Below are positions 1-11,333 of a DNA stretch of 64,000 nucleotides, piece after piece. Location: positions 576,946 through 640,945 of the forward strand of contig NW_027478723.1 in NCBI RefSeq assembly GCF_051014685.1. Direction: 5' to 3'. Under the pieces are notes generated by a model, which had not been told where the DNA came from, did no database searches, and saw only the letters and a program-made list of their open reading frames with translations. Source of the DNA: Ptiloglossa arizonensis (lineage: Eukaryota > Arthropoda > Insecta > Hymenoptera > Colletidae). A program made the translations under genes and the position numbers. Position 1 is the stretch's first letter. Every line of letters begins with the position of its first letter.

Positions 1-1752
1 CCAATCCGCAAAATTTCTGTTGCATCTGAAAGTAGAAACTCGCCCGATTACAACGGTATGCGTACTTCTCCCCTAGGCCGTTCTAGTCATTCGTTTCGAG
101 CATCAGAACTGCGAAAATTTTGAGTTTCTCAAGCGTTTCTTACCCCCAAACTGCCATATCTCGCGAACGGATTGACCAATCCGAAAAATTTCTGTTGCAT
201 CTGAAAGTAGAAACTCTGCCGATTACAACGGTAGGTGTAGTTTTCCGCTAGGCCGTTCCAGTTATTCATTTCGAGCATCAGAACTGCGAAAATTTTGAGT
301 TTCTCAAGCGTTCCTTATCTCCAAACTGACATATCTCGCGAACGGATTCATCAATCCGCAAAATTTCTGTGCCATCAGAAAGTAGAAACTCGCCCGATTA
401 CAAACGGTACGTGTAGTTTTCCCCTAGGCCGTTCCAGTTATTCGTTTCGAGCATCAGAACTGCGAAAATTTTGAGTTTCTCAAGCGTTTCTTACCTCCAA
501 ACTGCCATATCTCGCGAAAGGATTGACCAATCCGCATAATTTCTGTTGCATCTGAAAGTAGAAACTAGCCCGATTACAACGGTATGCGTACTTCTCCCCT
601 AGGCCGTTCTAGTCATTCGTTTCGAGCATCAGAACTGCGAAAATTTTGAGTTTCTCAAGCGTTTCTTACCTCCAAACTGCCACATCTCGCGAACAGATTC
701 ATCAATCCGCAAAATTTCTGTACCATCAGAAAGTAGAAACTCGCCCGATTACAAACGGTAGGTGTAGTTTTCCCCTAGGTCGTTCCAGTTATTCGTTTCG
801 AGCATCAGAACTGCGAAAATTTTGAGTTTCTCAAGCGTTTCTTACCTCCAAACTGCCATATCTCGCGAACGGATTGACCAATCCGCATAATTTCTGTTGC
901 ATCTGAAAGTAGAAACTCGCCCGATTACAACGGTGGGTGTAGTTTTCCCCTAGGCCGTTCTAGTTATTCGTTTCGAGCATCAGAACTGCGAAAATTTTGA
1001 GTTTCTCAAGCGTTTCTTACCTCCAAGCTGCCATATCTCGCGAACCGATTGACCAATCCGCAAAATTTCTGTTGCATCTGAAAGTAGGAACTCTCCCGAT
1101 TACAACGCTAGGTGTAGTTTTCCCCTAGGCCGTTCCAGTTATTCATTTCGAGCATCAGAACTGCGAAAATTTTGAGTTTCTCAAGCGTTCCTTACCTCCA
1201 AACTGCCATATCTCGCGAACGGATTGACCAATCCGCAAAATTTCTGTTGCATCTGAAAGTAGAAACTCGCCCGATTACAACGGTATGCGCACTTTGCCCC
1301 TAGGCCGTTCCAGTTATTCGTTTCGAGCAACAGAACTGCGAAAATTTTGAGTTTCTCAAGCGTTTCTTACCTCCAAACTGCCATATCTCGCGAACGGATT
1401 GACCAATCCGCATAATTTCTGTTGCATCTGAAAGTAGAAACTCGCCCGATTACAACGGTGGGTGTAGTTTTCCCCTAGGCCGTTCTAGTTATTCGTTTCG
1501 AGCATCAGAACTGCGAAAATTTTGAGTTTCTCAAGCGTTTCTTACATCCAAGCTGCCATATCTCGCGAACCGATTGACCAATCCGCAAAATTTCTGTTGC
1601 ATCTGAAAGTAGAAACTCTCCCGATTACAACGCTAGGTGTAGTTTTCCCCTAGGCCGTTCCAGTTATTCATTTCGAGCATCAGAACTGCGAAAATTTTGA
1701 GTTTCTCAAGCGTTCCTTACCTCCAAACTGCCATATCTCGCGAACGGATTGA
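1..1752 (+). repeat. HOR copy, 10 monomers (1,752 bp)
   Basis: Position 1 aligns to 1,753, and the rare pair CTCTGCC plus TTTTCCGCTAGG at 214-250 recurs at 1966-2002, an offset of 1,752 bp. Other markers are GTAGGAACTC at 1084 and GGTGGGTG at 932 and 1457, the latter showing an internal three-monomer (525 bp) repeat. The left boundary is the window edge. Confidence 0.8.
334..509 (+). repeat. 176-bp monomer subtype (extra A, CATC dyad centre)
   Basis: This subtype carries linked changes: dyad centre CATC, GTGCCATCAG in place of TTGCATCTG, ACAAACGG with one extra A, then GGTACGTGTAG or GGTAGGTGTAG, and GTTCCAG in place of GTTCTAG. The package recurs many times (for example near 694, 2270, 4029, 7190, 12440, 40091, 50064, 59335). 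A few monomers carry only part of it (10741, 60560 and 62328 regions), consistent with exchange between subtypes. Confidence 0.85.
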
Positions 1753-2840
1753 CCAATCCGCAAAATTTCTGTTGCATCTGAAAGTAGAAACTCGCCCGAT
1801 TACAACGGTATGCGTACTTCTCCCCTAGGCCGTTCTAGTCATTCGTTTCGAGCATCAGAACTGCGAAAATTTTGAGTTTCTCAAGCGTTTCTTACCCCCA
1901 AACTGCCATATCTCGCGAACGGATTGACCAATCCGCAAAATTTCTGTTGCATCTGAAAGTAGAAACTCTGCCGATTACAACGGTAGGTGTAGTTTTCCGC
2001 TAGGCCGTTCCAGTTATTCATTTCGAGCATCAGAACTGCGAAAATTTTGAGTTTCTCAAGCGTTTCTTACCTCCAAACTGCCATATCTCGCGAAAGGATT
2101 GACCAATCCGCATAATTTCTGTTGCATCTGAAAGTAGAAACTAGCCCGATTACAACGGTATGCGTACTTCTCCCCTAGGCCGTTCTAGTCATTCGTTTCG
2201 AGCATCAGAACTGCGAAAATTTTGAGTTTCTCAAGCGTTTCTTACCTCCAAACTGCCACATCTCGCGAACGGATTCATCAATCCGCAAAATTTCTGTACC
2301 ATCAGAAAGTAGAAACTCGCCCGATTACAAACGGTAGGTGTAGTTTTCCCCTAGGTCGTTCCAGTTATTCGTTTCGAGCATCAGAACTGCGAAAATTTTG
2401 AGTTTCTCAAGCGTTTCTTACCTCCAAACTGCCATATCTCGCGAACGGATTGACCAATCCGCATAATTTCTGTTGCGTCTGAAAGTAGAAACTCGCCCGA
2501 TTACAACGGTGGGTGTAGTTTTCCCCTAGGCCGTTCTAGTTATTCGTTTCGAGCATCAGAACTGCGAAAATTTTGAGTTTCTCAAGCGTTTCTTACCTCC
2601 AAGCTGCCATATCTCGCGAACCGATTGACCAATCCGCAAAATTTCTGTTGCATCTGAAAGTAGGAACTCTCCCGATTACAACGCTAGGTGTAGTTTTCCC
2701 CTAGGCCGTTCCAGTTATTCATTTCGAGCATCAGAACTGCGAAAATTTTGAGTTTCTCAAGCGTTCCTTACCTCCAAACTGCCATATCTCGCGAACGGAT
2801 TGACCAATCCGCAAAATTTCTGTTGCATCTGAAAGTAGAA
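1753..2840 (+). repeat. HOR copy lacking one monomer
   Basis: This follows the first unit at offset 1,752 until about 2,040. It then skips the CATC-type monomer found at about 300-475, after which the offset becomes 1,576 (GTAGGAACTC 1084 to 2660; GGTGGGTG 932 to 2508). The copies diverge near 2,840. A clean loss of one monomer points to unequal exchange in register. Confidence 0.75.
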
Positions 2841-4149
2841 ACTCGCCCGATTACAACGGTATGCGTGCTTTTCCCCTAGGCCGTTCTAGTTACTCGTTTC
2901 GAGCATCAGAACTGCGAAAATTTTTAGTTTCTCAAGCGTTTCTTATCTCCAAACTGCCATATCTCGCGAACGGATTCATCAATCCGCAAAATTTCTGTGC
3001 CATCTGAAAGTAGAAACTCGCCCGATTACAAACGGTAGGTGTAGTGTTCCCCTAGGCCGTTCCAGTTATTCGTTTCGAGCAACAGAACTGCGAAAATTTT
3101 GAGTTTCTCAAGCGTTTCTTACCTCCAAACTGCTATATCTCGCGAACGGATTCATCAATCCGCAAAATTTCTGTGCCATCAGAAAGTAGAAACTCGCCCG
3201 ATTACAAACTGTAGGTGTAGTTTTCCCCTAGGCCGTTCCAGTTATTCGTTTCGAGCAACAGAACTGCGAAAATTTTGAGTTTCTCAAGCGTTTCTTACCT
3301 CCAAACTGCCATATCTCGCGAACGGATTGACCAATCCGCATAATTTCTGTTGCATCTGAAAGTAGAAACTCGCCCGATTACAACGGTGGGTGTAGTTTTC
3401 CCCTAGGCCGTTCTAGTTATTCGTTTCGAGCATCAGAACTGCGAAAATTTTGAGTTTCTCAAGCGTTTCTTACCTCCAAGCTGCCATATCTCGCGAACCG
3501 ATTGACCAATCCGCAAAATTTCTGTTGCATCTGAAAGTAGAAACTCTCCCGATTACAACGCTAGGTGTAGTTTTCCCCTAGGCCGTTCCAGTTATTCGTT
3601 TCGAGCATCAGAACTGCGAAAATTTTGAGTTTCTCAAGCGTTTCTTACCTCCAAACTGCCATATCTCGCGAACGGATTGACCAATCCGCATAATTTCTGT
3701 TGCATCTGAAAGTAGAAACTCGCCCGATTACAACGGTATGCGTACTTCTCCCCTACGCCGTTCTAGTCATTCGTTTCGAGCACCAGAACTGCGAAAATTT
3801 TGAGTTTCTCAAGCGTTTCTTATCTCCAAACTGCCATATCTCGCGAACGGATTGATCAATCCGCAAAATTTCTGTTGCATCTGAAAGTAGAAACTCGCCC
3901 GATTACAACGGTATGCGCACTTTTCCCCTAGGCGGTTCTAGTTATTCGTTTCGAGCATCAGAACTGCGAAAATTTTGAGTTTCTCAAGCGTTTCTTACCT
4001 CCAAACTGCTATATCTCGCGAACGGATTCATCAATCCGCAAAATTTTTGTGCCATCAGAAAGTAGAAACTCGCCCGATTACAAACGGTAGGTGTAGTTTT
4101 CCCCTAGGCCGTTCCAGTTATTCATTTCGAGCATCAGAACTGCGAAAAT
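2841..4149 (+). repeat. Mixed monomers between HOR blocks
   Basis: About seven monomers of several subtypes, with no unit I can align over its whole length to the flanking blocks. It includes two CATC-type monomers (near 2975 and 3150), a GGTGGGTG monomer at 3385 and the first perfect-palindrome dyad at 3848. No gene or unique sequence lies here. Confidence 0.7.
3848..3863. other. Perfect 16-bp palindrome variant of the dyad (GATC centre)
   Basis: Here the dyad centre is GATC, giving CGGATTGATCAATCCG, a complete palindrome without spacer. The same form occurs at 8929, 10331, 14184, 15585, 19962 and 24689. All copies lie in the left half of the window. The copies from 8929 on are related by the HOR periods 5,255, 4,377 and 4,727 bp, so they are few ancestral variants copied by amplification and not independent events. 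Confidence 0.85.
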
Positions 4150-7100
4150 TTTGAGTTTCTCAAGCGTTCCTTACCTCCAGACTGTCATATCTCGCGAACG
4201 GATTGACCAATCCGCAAAATTTCTGTTGCATCTGAAAGTAGAAACTCGCCCGATTACAACGGTATGCGCACTTTGCCCCTAGGCCGTTCTAGTTATTCGT
4301 GTCGTGCATCAGAACTCCGAAAATTTTGAGTTTCTCAAGCGTTTCTTACCTCCAAACTGCCATATCTCGCGAACGGATTGACCAATCCGCAAAATTTCTG
4401 TTGCATCTGAAAGTAGAAACTCGCCCGATTACAACGGTATGCGTACTTTTCCCCTAGGCCGTTCTAGTTACTCGTTTCGAGCATCAGAACTGCGAAAATT
4501 TTGAGTTTCTCAAGCGTTTCTTATCTCCAAACTGCCATATCTCGCGAACGGATTCATCAATCCGCAAAATTTCTGTGCCATCTGAAAGTAGAAACTCGGC
4601 CGATTACAAACGGTAGGTGTAGTGTTCCCCTAGGCCGTTCCAGTTATTCGTTTCGAGCATCAGAAATGCGAAAATTTTGAGTTTCTCAAGCGTTTCTTAC
4701 CTCCAAACTGCCATATCTCGCGAACGGATTGACCAATCCGCATAATTTCTGTTGCATCTGAAAGTAGAAACTCGCCCGATTACAACGGTATGCGTACTTC
4801 TTCCCTAGGCCGTTCTAGTCATTCGTTTCGAGCATCAGAACTGCGAAAATTTTGAGTTTCTCAAGCGTTTCTTATCTCCAAACTGCCATATCTCGCGAAC
4901 GGATTGATCACTCCGCAAAATTTCTGTTGCTTCTGAAAGTAGAAACTCGCCCGATTACAACGGTATGCGCACTTTTCCCCTAGGCGGTTCTAGTTATTCG
5001 TTTCGAGCATCAGAGCTGCGAAAATTTTGAGTTTCTCAAGCGTTTCTTACCTCCAAACTGCCATATCTCGCGAACGGATTGACCAATCCGCATAATTTCT
5101 GTTGCACCTGAAAGTAGAAACTCGCCCGATTACAACGGTATGCGTACTTCTTCCCTAGGCCGTTCCAGTTATTCGTTTCGAGCATCAGAACTGCGAAAAT
5201 TTTGAGTTTCTCAAGCGTTTCTTACCCCCAAACTGCCATATCTCGCGAACGGATTGACCAATCCGCAAAATTTCTGTTGCATCTGAAAGTAGAAACTCGC
5301 CCGATTACAACGGTATGCGCACTTTTCCCCTAGGCGGTTCTAGTTATTCGTTTCGAGCATCAGAACTGCGAAACTTTTGAGTTTCTCAAGCGTTTCTTAC
5401 ATCCAAACTGCTATATCTCGCGAACGGATTCATCAATCCGCAAAATTTCTGTGCCATCTGAAAGTAGAAACTCGGCCGATTACAAACGGTAGGTGTAGTG
5501 TTCCCCTAGGCCGTTCCAGTTATTCGTTTCGAGCATCAGAAATGCGAAAATTTTGAGTTTCTCAAGCGTTTCTTACCTCCAAACTGCCATATCTCGCGAA
5601 CGGATTGACCAATCCGCATAATTTCTGTTGCATCTGAAAGTAGAAACTCGCCCGATTACAACGGTATGCGTACTTCTTCCCTAGGCCGTTCTAGTCATTC
5701 GTTTCGAGCATCAGAACTGCGAAAATTTTGAGTTTCTCAAGCGTTTCTTATCTCCAAACTGCCATATCTCGCGAACGGATTGATCACTCCGCAAAATTTC
5801 TGTTGCTTCTGAAAGTAGAAACTCGCCCGATTACAACGGTATGCGCACTTTTCCCCTAGGCGGTTCTAGTTATTCGTTTCGAGCATCAGAGCTGCGAAAA
5901 TTTTGAGTTTCTCAAGCGTTTCTTACCTCCAAACTGCCATATCTCGCGAACGGATTGACCAATCCGCAAAATTTCTGTTGCATCTGAAAGTAGAAACTCG
6001 CCCGATTACAACGGTATGCGCACTTTGCCCCTAGGCCGTTCTAGTTATTCGTGTCGTGCATCAGAACTCCGAAAATTTTGAGTTTCTCAAGCGTTTCTTA
6101 CCTCCAAACTGCCATATCTCGCGAACGGATTGACCAATCCGCAAAATTTCTGTTGCATCTGAAAGTAGAAACTCGCCCGATTACAACGGTATGCGTACTT
6201 TTCCCCTAGGCCGTTCTAGTTACTCGTTTCGAGCATCAGAACTGCGAAAATTTTGAGTTTCTCAAGCGTTTCTTATCTCCAAACTGCCATATCTCGCGAA
6301 CGGATTCATCAATCCGCAAAATTTCTGTGCCATCTGAAAGTAGAAACTCGGCCGATTACAAACGGTAGGTGTAGTGTTCCCCTAGGCCGTTCCAGTTATT
6401 CGTTTCGAGCATCAGAAATGCGAAAATTTTGAGTTTCTCAAGCGTTTCTTACCTCCAAACTGCCATATCTCGCGAACGGTTTGACCAATCCGCATAATTT
6501 CTGTTGCATCTGAAAGTAGAAACTCGCCCGATTACAACGGTATGCGTACTTCTTCCCTAGGCCGTTCTAGTCATTCGTTTCGAGCATCAGAACTGCGAAA
6601 ATTTTGAGTTTCTCAAGCGTTTCTTATCTCCAAACTGCCATATCTCGCGAACGGATTGATCACTCCGCAAAATTTCTGTTGCTTCTGAAAGTAGAAACTC
6701 GCCCGATTACAACGGTATGCGCACTTTTCCCCTAGGCGGTTCTAGTTATTCGTTTCGAGCATCAGAGCTGCGAAAATTTTGAGTTTCTCAAGCGTTTCTT
6801 ACCTCCAAACTGCCATATCTCGCGAACGGATTGACCAATCCGCATAATTTCTGTTGCACCTGAAAGTAGAAACTCGCCCGATTACAACGGTATGCGTACT
6901 TCTTCCCTAGGCCGTTCCAGTTATTCGTTTCGAGCATCAGAACTGCGAAAATTTTGAGTTTCTCAAGCGTTTCTTACCCCCAAACTGCCATATCTCGCGA
7001 ACGGATTGACCAATCCGCAAAATTTCTGTTGCATCTGAAAGTAGAAACTCGCCCGATTACAACGGTATGCGCACTTTTCCCCTAGGCGGTTCTAGTTATT

Positions 7101-7653
7101 CGTTTCGAGCATCAGAACTGCGAAACTTTTGAGTTTCTCAAGCGTTTCTTACCTCCAAACTGCTATATCTCGCGAACGGATTCATCAATCCGCAAAATTT
7201 CTGTGCCATCAGAAAGTAGAAACTCGCCCGATTACAAACGGTAGGAGTAGTTTTCCCCTAGGCCGTTCCAGTTATTCGTTTCGAGCATCAGAACTGCGAA
7301 AATTTTGAGTTTCTCAAGCGTTTCTTACCTCCAAACTGCCATATCTCGCGAACGGATTGACCAATCCGCATAATTTCTGTTGCATCTGAAAGTAGAAACT
7401 CGCCCGATTACAACGGTATGCGTACTTCTCCCCTAGGCCGTTCTAGTCATTCGTTTCGAGCATCAGAACTGCGAAAATTTTGAGTTTCTCAAGCGTTTCT
7501 TATCTCCAAACTGCCATATCTCGCGAACGGATTGATCACTCCGCAAAATTTCTGTTGCATCTGAAAGTAGAAACTCGCCCGATTACAACGGTATGCGCAC
7601 TTTTCCCCTAGGCGGTTCTAGTTATTCGTTTCGAGCATCAGAGCTGCGAAAAT
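4150..7653 (+). repeat. Two 10-monomer HOR copies (1,752 bp) built from 5-monomer units (876 bp)
   Basis: The marker GATCACTCC occurs at 4906, 5782, 6658 and 7534, spaced exactly 876 bp, which is five monomers. Rarer markers repeat at twice that: GTCGTGC at 4301 and 6053, and TGCACCTG at 5104 and 6856, both 1,752 bp apart. So a pentamer was doubled, its halves diverged and the decamer was then copied. The second copy has more substitutions towards its right end. Confidence 0.82.
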
Positions 7654-7999
7654 TTTGAGTTTCTCAAGCGTTTCTTACCTCCAAACTGCCATATCTCGCG
7701 AACGGATTGACCAATCCGCATAATTTCTGTTGCATCTGAAAGTAGAAACTCGCCCGATTACAACGGTATGCGTACTTCTCCCCTAGGCCGTTCTAGTCAT
7801 TCGTTTCGAGCATCAGAACTGCGAAAATTTTGAGTTTCTCAAGCGTTTCTTATCTCCAAACTGCCATATCTCGCGAACGGATTGACCAATCCGCATAATT
7901 TCTGTTGCATCTGAAAGTAGAAACTCGCCCGATTACAACGGTATGCGTACTTCTTCCCTAGGCCGTTCCAGTTATTCGTTTCGAGTATCAGAACTGCGA

Positions 8000-9832
8000 A
8001 AATTTTGAGTTTCTCAAGAGTTTCTTACCTCCAAACTGCCATATCTCGCGAACGGATTGACCAATCCGCATAATTTCTGTTGCATCTGAAAGTAGAAACT
8101 CGCCCGATTACAACGGTATGCGTACTTCTCCCCTAGGCCGTTCTAGTCATTCGTTTCGAGCATCAGAACTGCGAAAATTTTGAGTTTCTCAAGCGTTTCT
8201 TACCCCCAAACTGCCATATCTCGCGAACGGATTGACCAATCCGCAAAATTTCTGTTGCATCTGAAAGTAGAAACTCTCCCGATTTCAACGGTGGGTGTAG
8301 TTTTCCCCTAGGCCGTTCTAGTTATTCGTTTCGAGCATCAGAACGGCGAAAATTTTGAGTTTCTCAAGCGTTTCTTACCTCCAAGCTGCCATATCTCGCG
8401 AACCGATTGACCAATCCGCAAAATTTCTGTTGCATCTGAAAGTAGAAACTCTCCCGATTACAACGGTAGGTGTAGTTTTCCCCTAGGCCGTTCCAGTTAT
8501 TCATTTCGAGCATCAGAACTGCGAAAATTTTGAGTTTCTCAAGCGTTCCTTACTTCCAAACTGCCATATCTCGCGAACGGATTGACCAATCCGCAAAATT
8601 TCTGTTGGATCTGAAAGTAGAAACTCGCCCGATTACAACGGTATGCGCACTTTGCCCCTAGGCCGTTCTAGTTATTCGTGTCGAGCATCAGAACTCCGAA
8701 AATTTTGAGTTTCTCAAGCGTTTCTTACCTCCAAACTGCCATATCTCGCGAATGGATTGACCAATCCGCAAAATTTCTGTTTCATCAGAAAGTAGAAACT
8801 CGCCCGATTACAAACGGTAGGTGTAGTTTTCCCCTAGGCCGTTCCAGTTATTCGTTTCGAGCATCAGAACTGCGAAAATTTTGAGTTTCTCAAGAGTTTC
8901 TTATCTCCAAACTGCCATATCTCGCGAACGGATTGATCAATCCGCAAAATTTCTGTTTCATCAGAAAGTAGAAACTCGCCCGATTACAAACGGTAGGTGT
9001 AGTTTTCCCCTAGGCCGTTCCAGTTATTCGTTTCGAGCATCAGAACTGCGAAAATTTTGAGTTTCTCAAGAGTTTCTTACCTCCAAACTGCCATATCTCG
9101 CGAACGGATTGACCAATCCGCATAATTTCTGTTGCATCTGAAAGTAGAAACTCGCCCGATTACAACGGTATGCGTACTTCTCCCCTAGGCCGTTCTAGTC
9201 ATTCGTTTCGAGCATCAGAACTGCGAAAATTGTGAGTTTCTCAAGCGTTTCTTACCCCCAAACTGCCATATCTCGCGAACGGATTGACCAATCCGCAAAA
9301 TTTCTGTTGCATCTGAAAGTAGAAACTCTCCCGATTTCAACGGTGGGTGTAGTTTTCCCCTAGGCCGTTCTAGTTATTCGTTTCGAGCATCAGAACGGCG
9401 AAAATTTTGAGTTTCTCAAGCGTTTCTTACCTCCAAGCTGCCATATCTCGCGAACCGATTGACCAATCCGCAAAATTTCTGTTGCATCTGAAAGTAGAAA
9501 CTCTCCCGATTACAACGGTAGGTGTAGTTTTCCCCTAGGCCGTTCCAGTTATTCATTTCGAGCATCAGAACTGCGAAAATTTTGAGTTTCTCAAGCGTTC
9601 CTTACTTCCAAACTGCCATATCTCGCGAACGGATTGACCAATCCGCAAAATTTCTGTTGGATCTGAAAGTAGAAACTCGCCCGATTACAACGGTATGCGC
9701 ACTTTGCCCCTAGGCCGTTCTAGTTATTCGTGTCGAGCATCAGAACTCCGAAAATTTTGAGTTTCTCAAGCGTTTCTTACCTCCAAACTGCCATATCTCG
9801 CGAATGGATTGACCAATCCGCAAAATTTCTGC
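8000..9832 (+). repeat. Tandem duplication of six monomers (1,052 bp)
   Basis: CAAGAGTTTC at 8015 and 9067, and TTGGATCTG at 8605 and 9657, are 1,052 bp apart. The copies differ at once near 8,780 and 9,832, where TTTCATCAG meets CTGCATCTG. The whole arrangement reappears inside the next 5,255-bp copy (TTGGATCTG at 13860 and 14911), so this hexamer duplication is older than the 30-monomer duplication. Confidence 0.8.
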
Positions 9833-11206
9833 TGCATCTGAAAGTAGAAACTCGCCCGATTACAACGGTATGCGTACTTTTCCCCTAGGCCGTTCTAGTT
9901 ACTCGTTTCGAGCATCAGAACTGCGAAAATTTTGAGTTTCTCAAGCGTTTCTTATCTCCAAACTGCCATATCTCGCGAACGGATTCATCAATCCGCAAAA
10001 TTTCTGTGCCATCTGAAAGTAGAAACTCGGCCGATTACAAACGGTAGGTGTAGTGTTCCCCTAGGCCGTTCCAGTTATTCGTTTCGAGCATCAGAACTGC
10101 GAAAATTTTGAGTTTCTCAAGCGTTTCTTACCTCCAAACTGCCATATCTCGCGAACGGATTGACCAATCCGCATAATTTCTGTTGCATCTGAAAGTAGAA
10201 ACTCGCCCGATTACAACGGTATGCGTATTTCTCCCCTAGGCCGTTCTTGTCATTCGTTTCGAGCATCAGAACTGCGAAAATTTTGAGTTTCTCAAGCGTT
10301 TCTTATCTCCAAACTGCCATATCTCGCGAACGGATTGATCAATCCGCAAAATTTCTGTTTCATCTGAAAGTAGAAACTCGCCCGATTACAACGGTATGCG
10401 CACTTTTGCCCTAGGCGGTTCTAGTTATTCGTTTCGAGCATCAGAGCTGCGAAAATTTTGAGTTTCTCAAGCGTTTCTTACTCCCAAACTGCCACATCTC
10501 GCGAACGGATTGACCAATCCGCAAAATTTCTGTTGCATCTGAAAGTAGAAACTCTCCCGATTACAACGGTAGGTGTAGTTTTCCCCTAGGCCGTTCCAAT
10601 TATTCATTTCGAGCATCAGAACTGCGAAAATTTTGAGTTTCTCAAGCGTTCCTTACCTGCAAACTGCCATATCTCGCGAACGGATTGACCAATCCGCAAA
10701 ATTTCTGTTGCATCTGAAAGTAGAAACTCGCCCGATTACAAACGGTAGGTGTAGTTTTCCCCCAGGCCGTTCCAGTTATTCGTTTCGAGCATCAGAACTG
10801 CGAAAATTTTGAGTTTCTCAAGCGTTCCTTACCTCCAAACTGCCATATCTCGCGAACGGATTGACCAATCCGCAAAATTTCTGTTGCATCTGAAAGTAGA
10901 AACTCGCCCGATTACAACGGTAGGCGTACTTCTCCCCTAGGCCGTTCTAGTCATTCGTTTCGAGCATCAGAACTGCGAAAATTTTGAGTTTCTCAAGCGT
11001 TTCTCACCTCCAAACTGCCATATCTCGCGAACGGATTGACCAATCCGCAAAATTTCTGTTGCATCTGAAAGTAGAAACTCTCCCGATTACAACGGTAGGT
11101 GTAGTTTTCCCCTAGGCCGTACCAGTTATTCGTTTCGAGCATCAGAACTGCGAAAATTTTGAGTTTCTCAAGCGTTTCTTACCTCCAAACTGCCATATCT
11201 CGCGAA

Positions 11207-11222
11207 CGGATTGACCAATCCG
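11207..11222. other. Conserved 16-bp dyad, CGGATTG-AC-CAATCCG (reference copy)
   Basis: This is a perfect inverted repeat with 7-bp arms and a 2-bp spacer, present once per monomer at positions 10-25. Across the array the outer arms GGATT and AATCC mostly persist, while the four central bases occur as GACC, CATC, GAGC, GATC, TATC, TAGC, CATA, CATT, GTGC or GTCC. Some subtypes damage an arm (CGAACCGATT, GGATAGACC, GATCACTCC, GAGCAACCC). Such symmetry could bind a dimeric protein or form a small cruciform. No binding protein is identified, so function is inference. Confidence 0.85.
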
Positions 11223-11255
11223 CAAAATTTCTGTTGCATCTGAAAGTAGAAACTC

Positions 11256-11272
11256 GCCCGATTACAACGGTA
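11256..11272 (-). other. Degenerate CENP-B-box-like motif (reference copy)
   Basis: The mammalian CENP-B box is NTTCGNNNNANNCGGGN. On the minus strand this site reads ACCGTTGTAATCGGG inside the 17-bp frame. It keeps the CGGG half, the central A and the CG of TTCG, so 7 of 9 defined bases match; two bases of the TTCG half do not. The motif recurs in most monomers. It is altered where the monomer has CTCGGCCG or CTCTGCCG (the CGGG half is lost) or ACAAACGG (spacing lengthened by one). With 7 of 9 matches in a repeated unit, coincidence is possible, and CENP-B itself is not expected outside certain lineages. Confidence 0.35.
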
Positions 11273-11285
11273 TGCGCACTTTTCC

Positions 11286-11291
11286 CCTAGG
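11286..11291. other. CCTAGG palindrome in each monomer
   Basis: CCTAGG sits at positions 89-94 inside CCCCTAGGCCG and is retained in the large majority of monomers. Losses include CCCCAGG (10751, 16540 and 38240 regions), CCCCGAGG (31766, 36489), CCACTAGG (40865, 50838, 60110 regions, where CTAGG remains) and CCTCCAG (60635, 62038 regions). Being so regular, it would cut the array to monomer-length ladders with AvrII, and loss variants would mark HOR periods. Confidence 0.8.
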
Positions 11292-11333
11292 CCGTTCTAG
11301 TTATTCGTTTCGAGCATCAGAACTGCGAAAATT

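Noticed and set aside
8678..8884. 68-codon plus-strand open frame, repeated exactly at 13933-14139
   Set aside because: It reads through satellite monomers. The exact repeat follows from the 5,255-bp HOR, and there is no unique sequence, domain or neighbouring gene.
11207..11222. Site-specific recombinase or attachment site at the dyad
   Set aside because: It is present in nearly every monomer, and there is no recombinase gene or mobile element boundary in the window; kept only as a possible protein-binding dyad.
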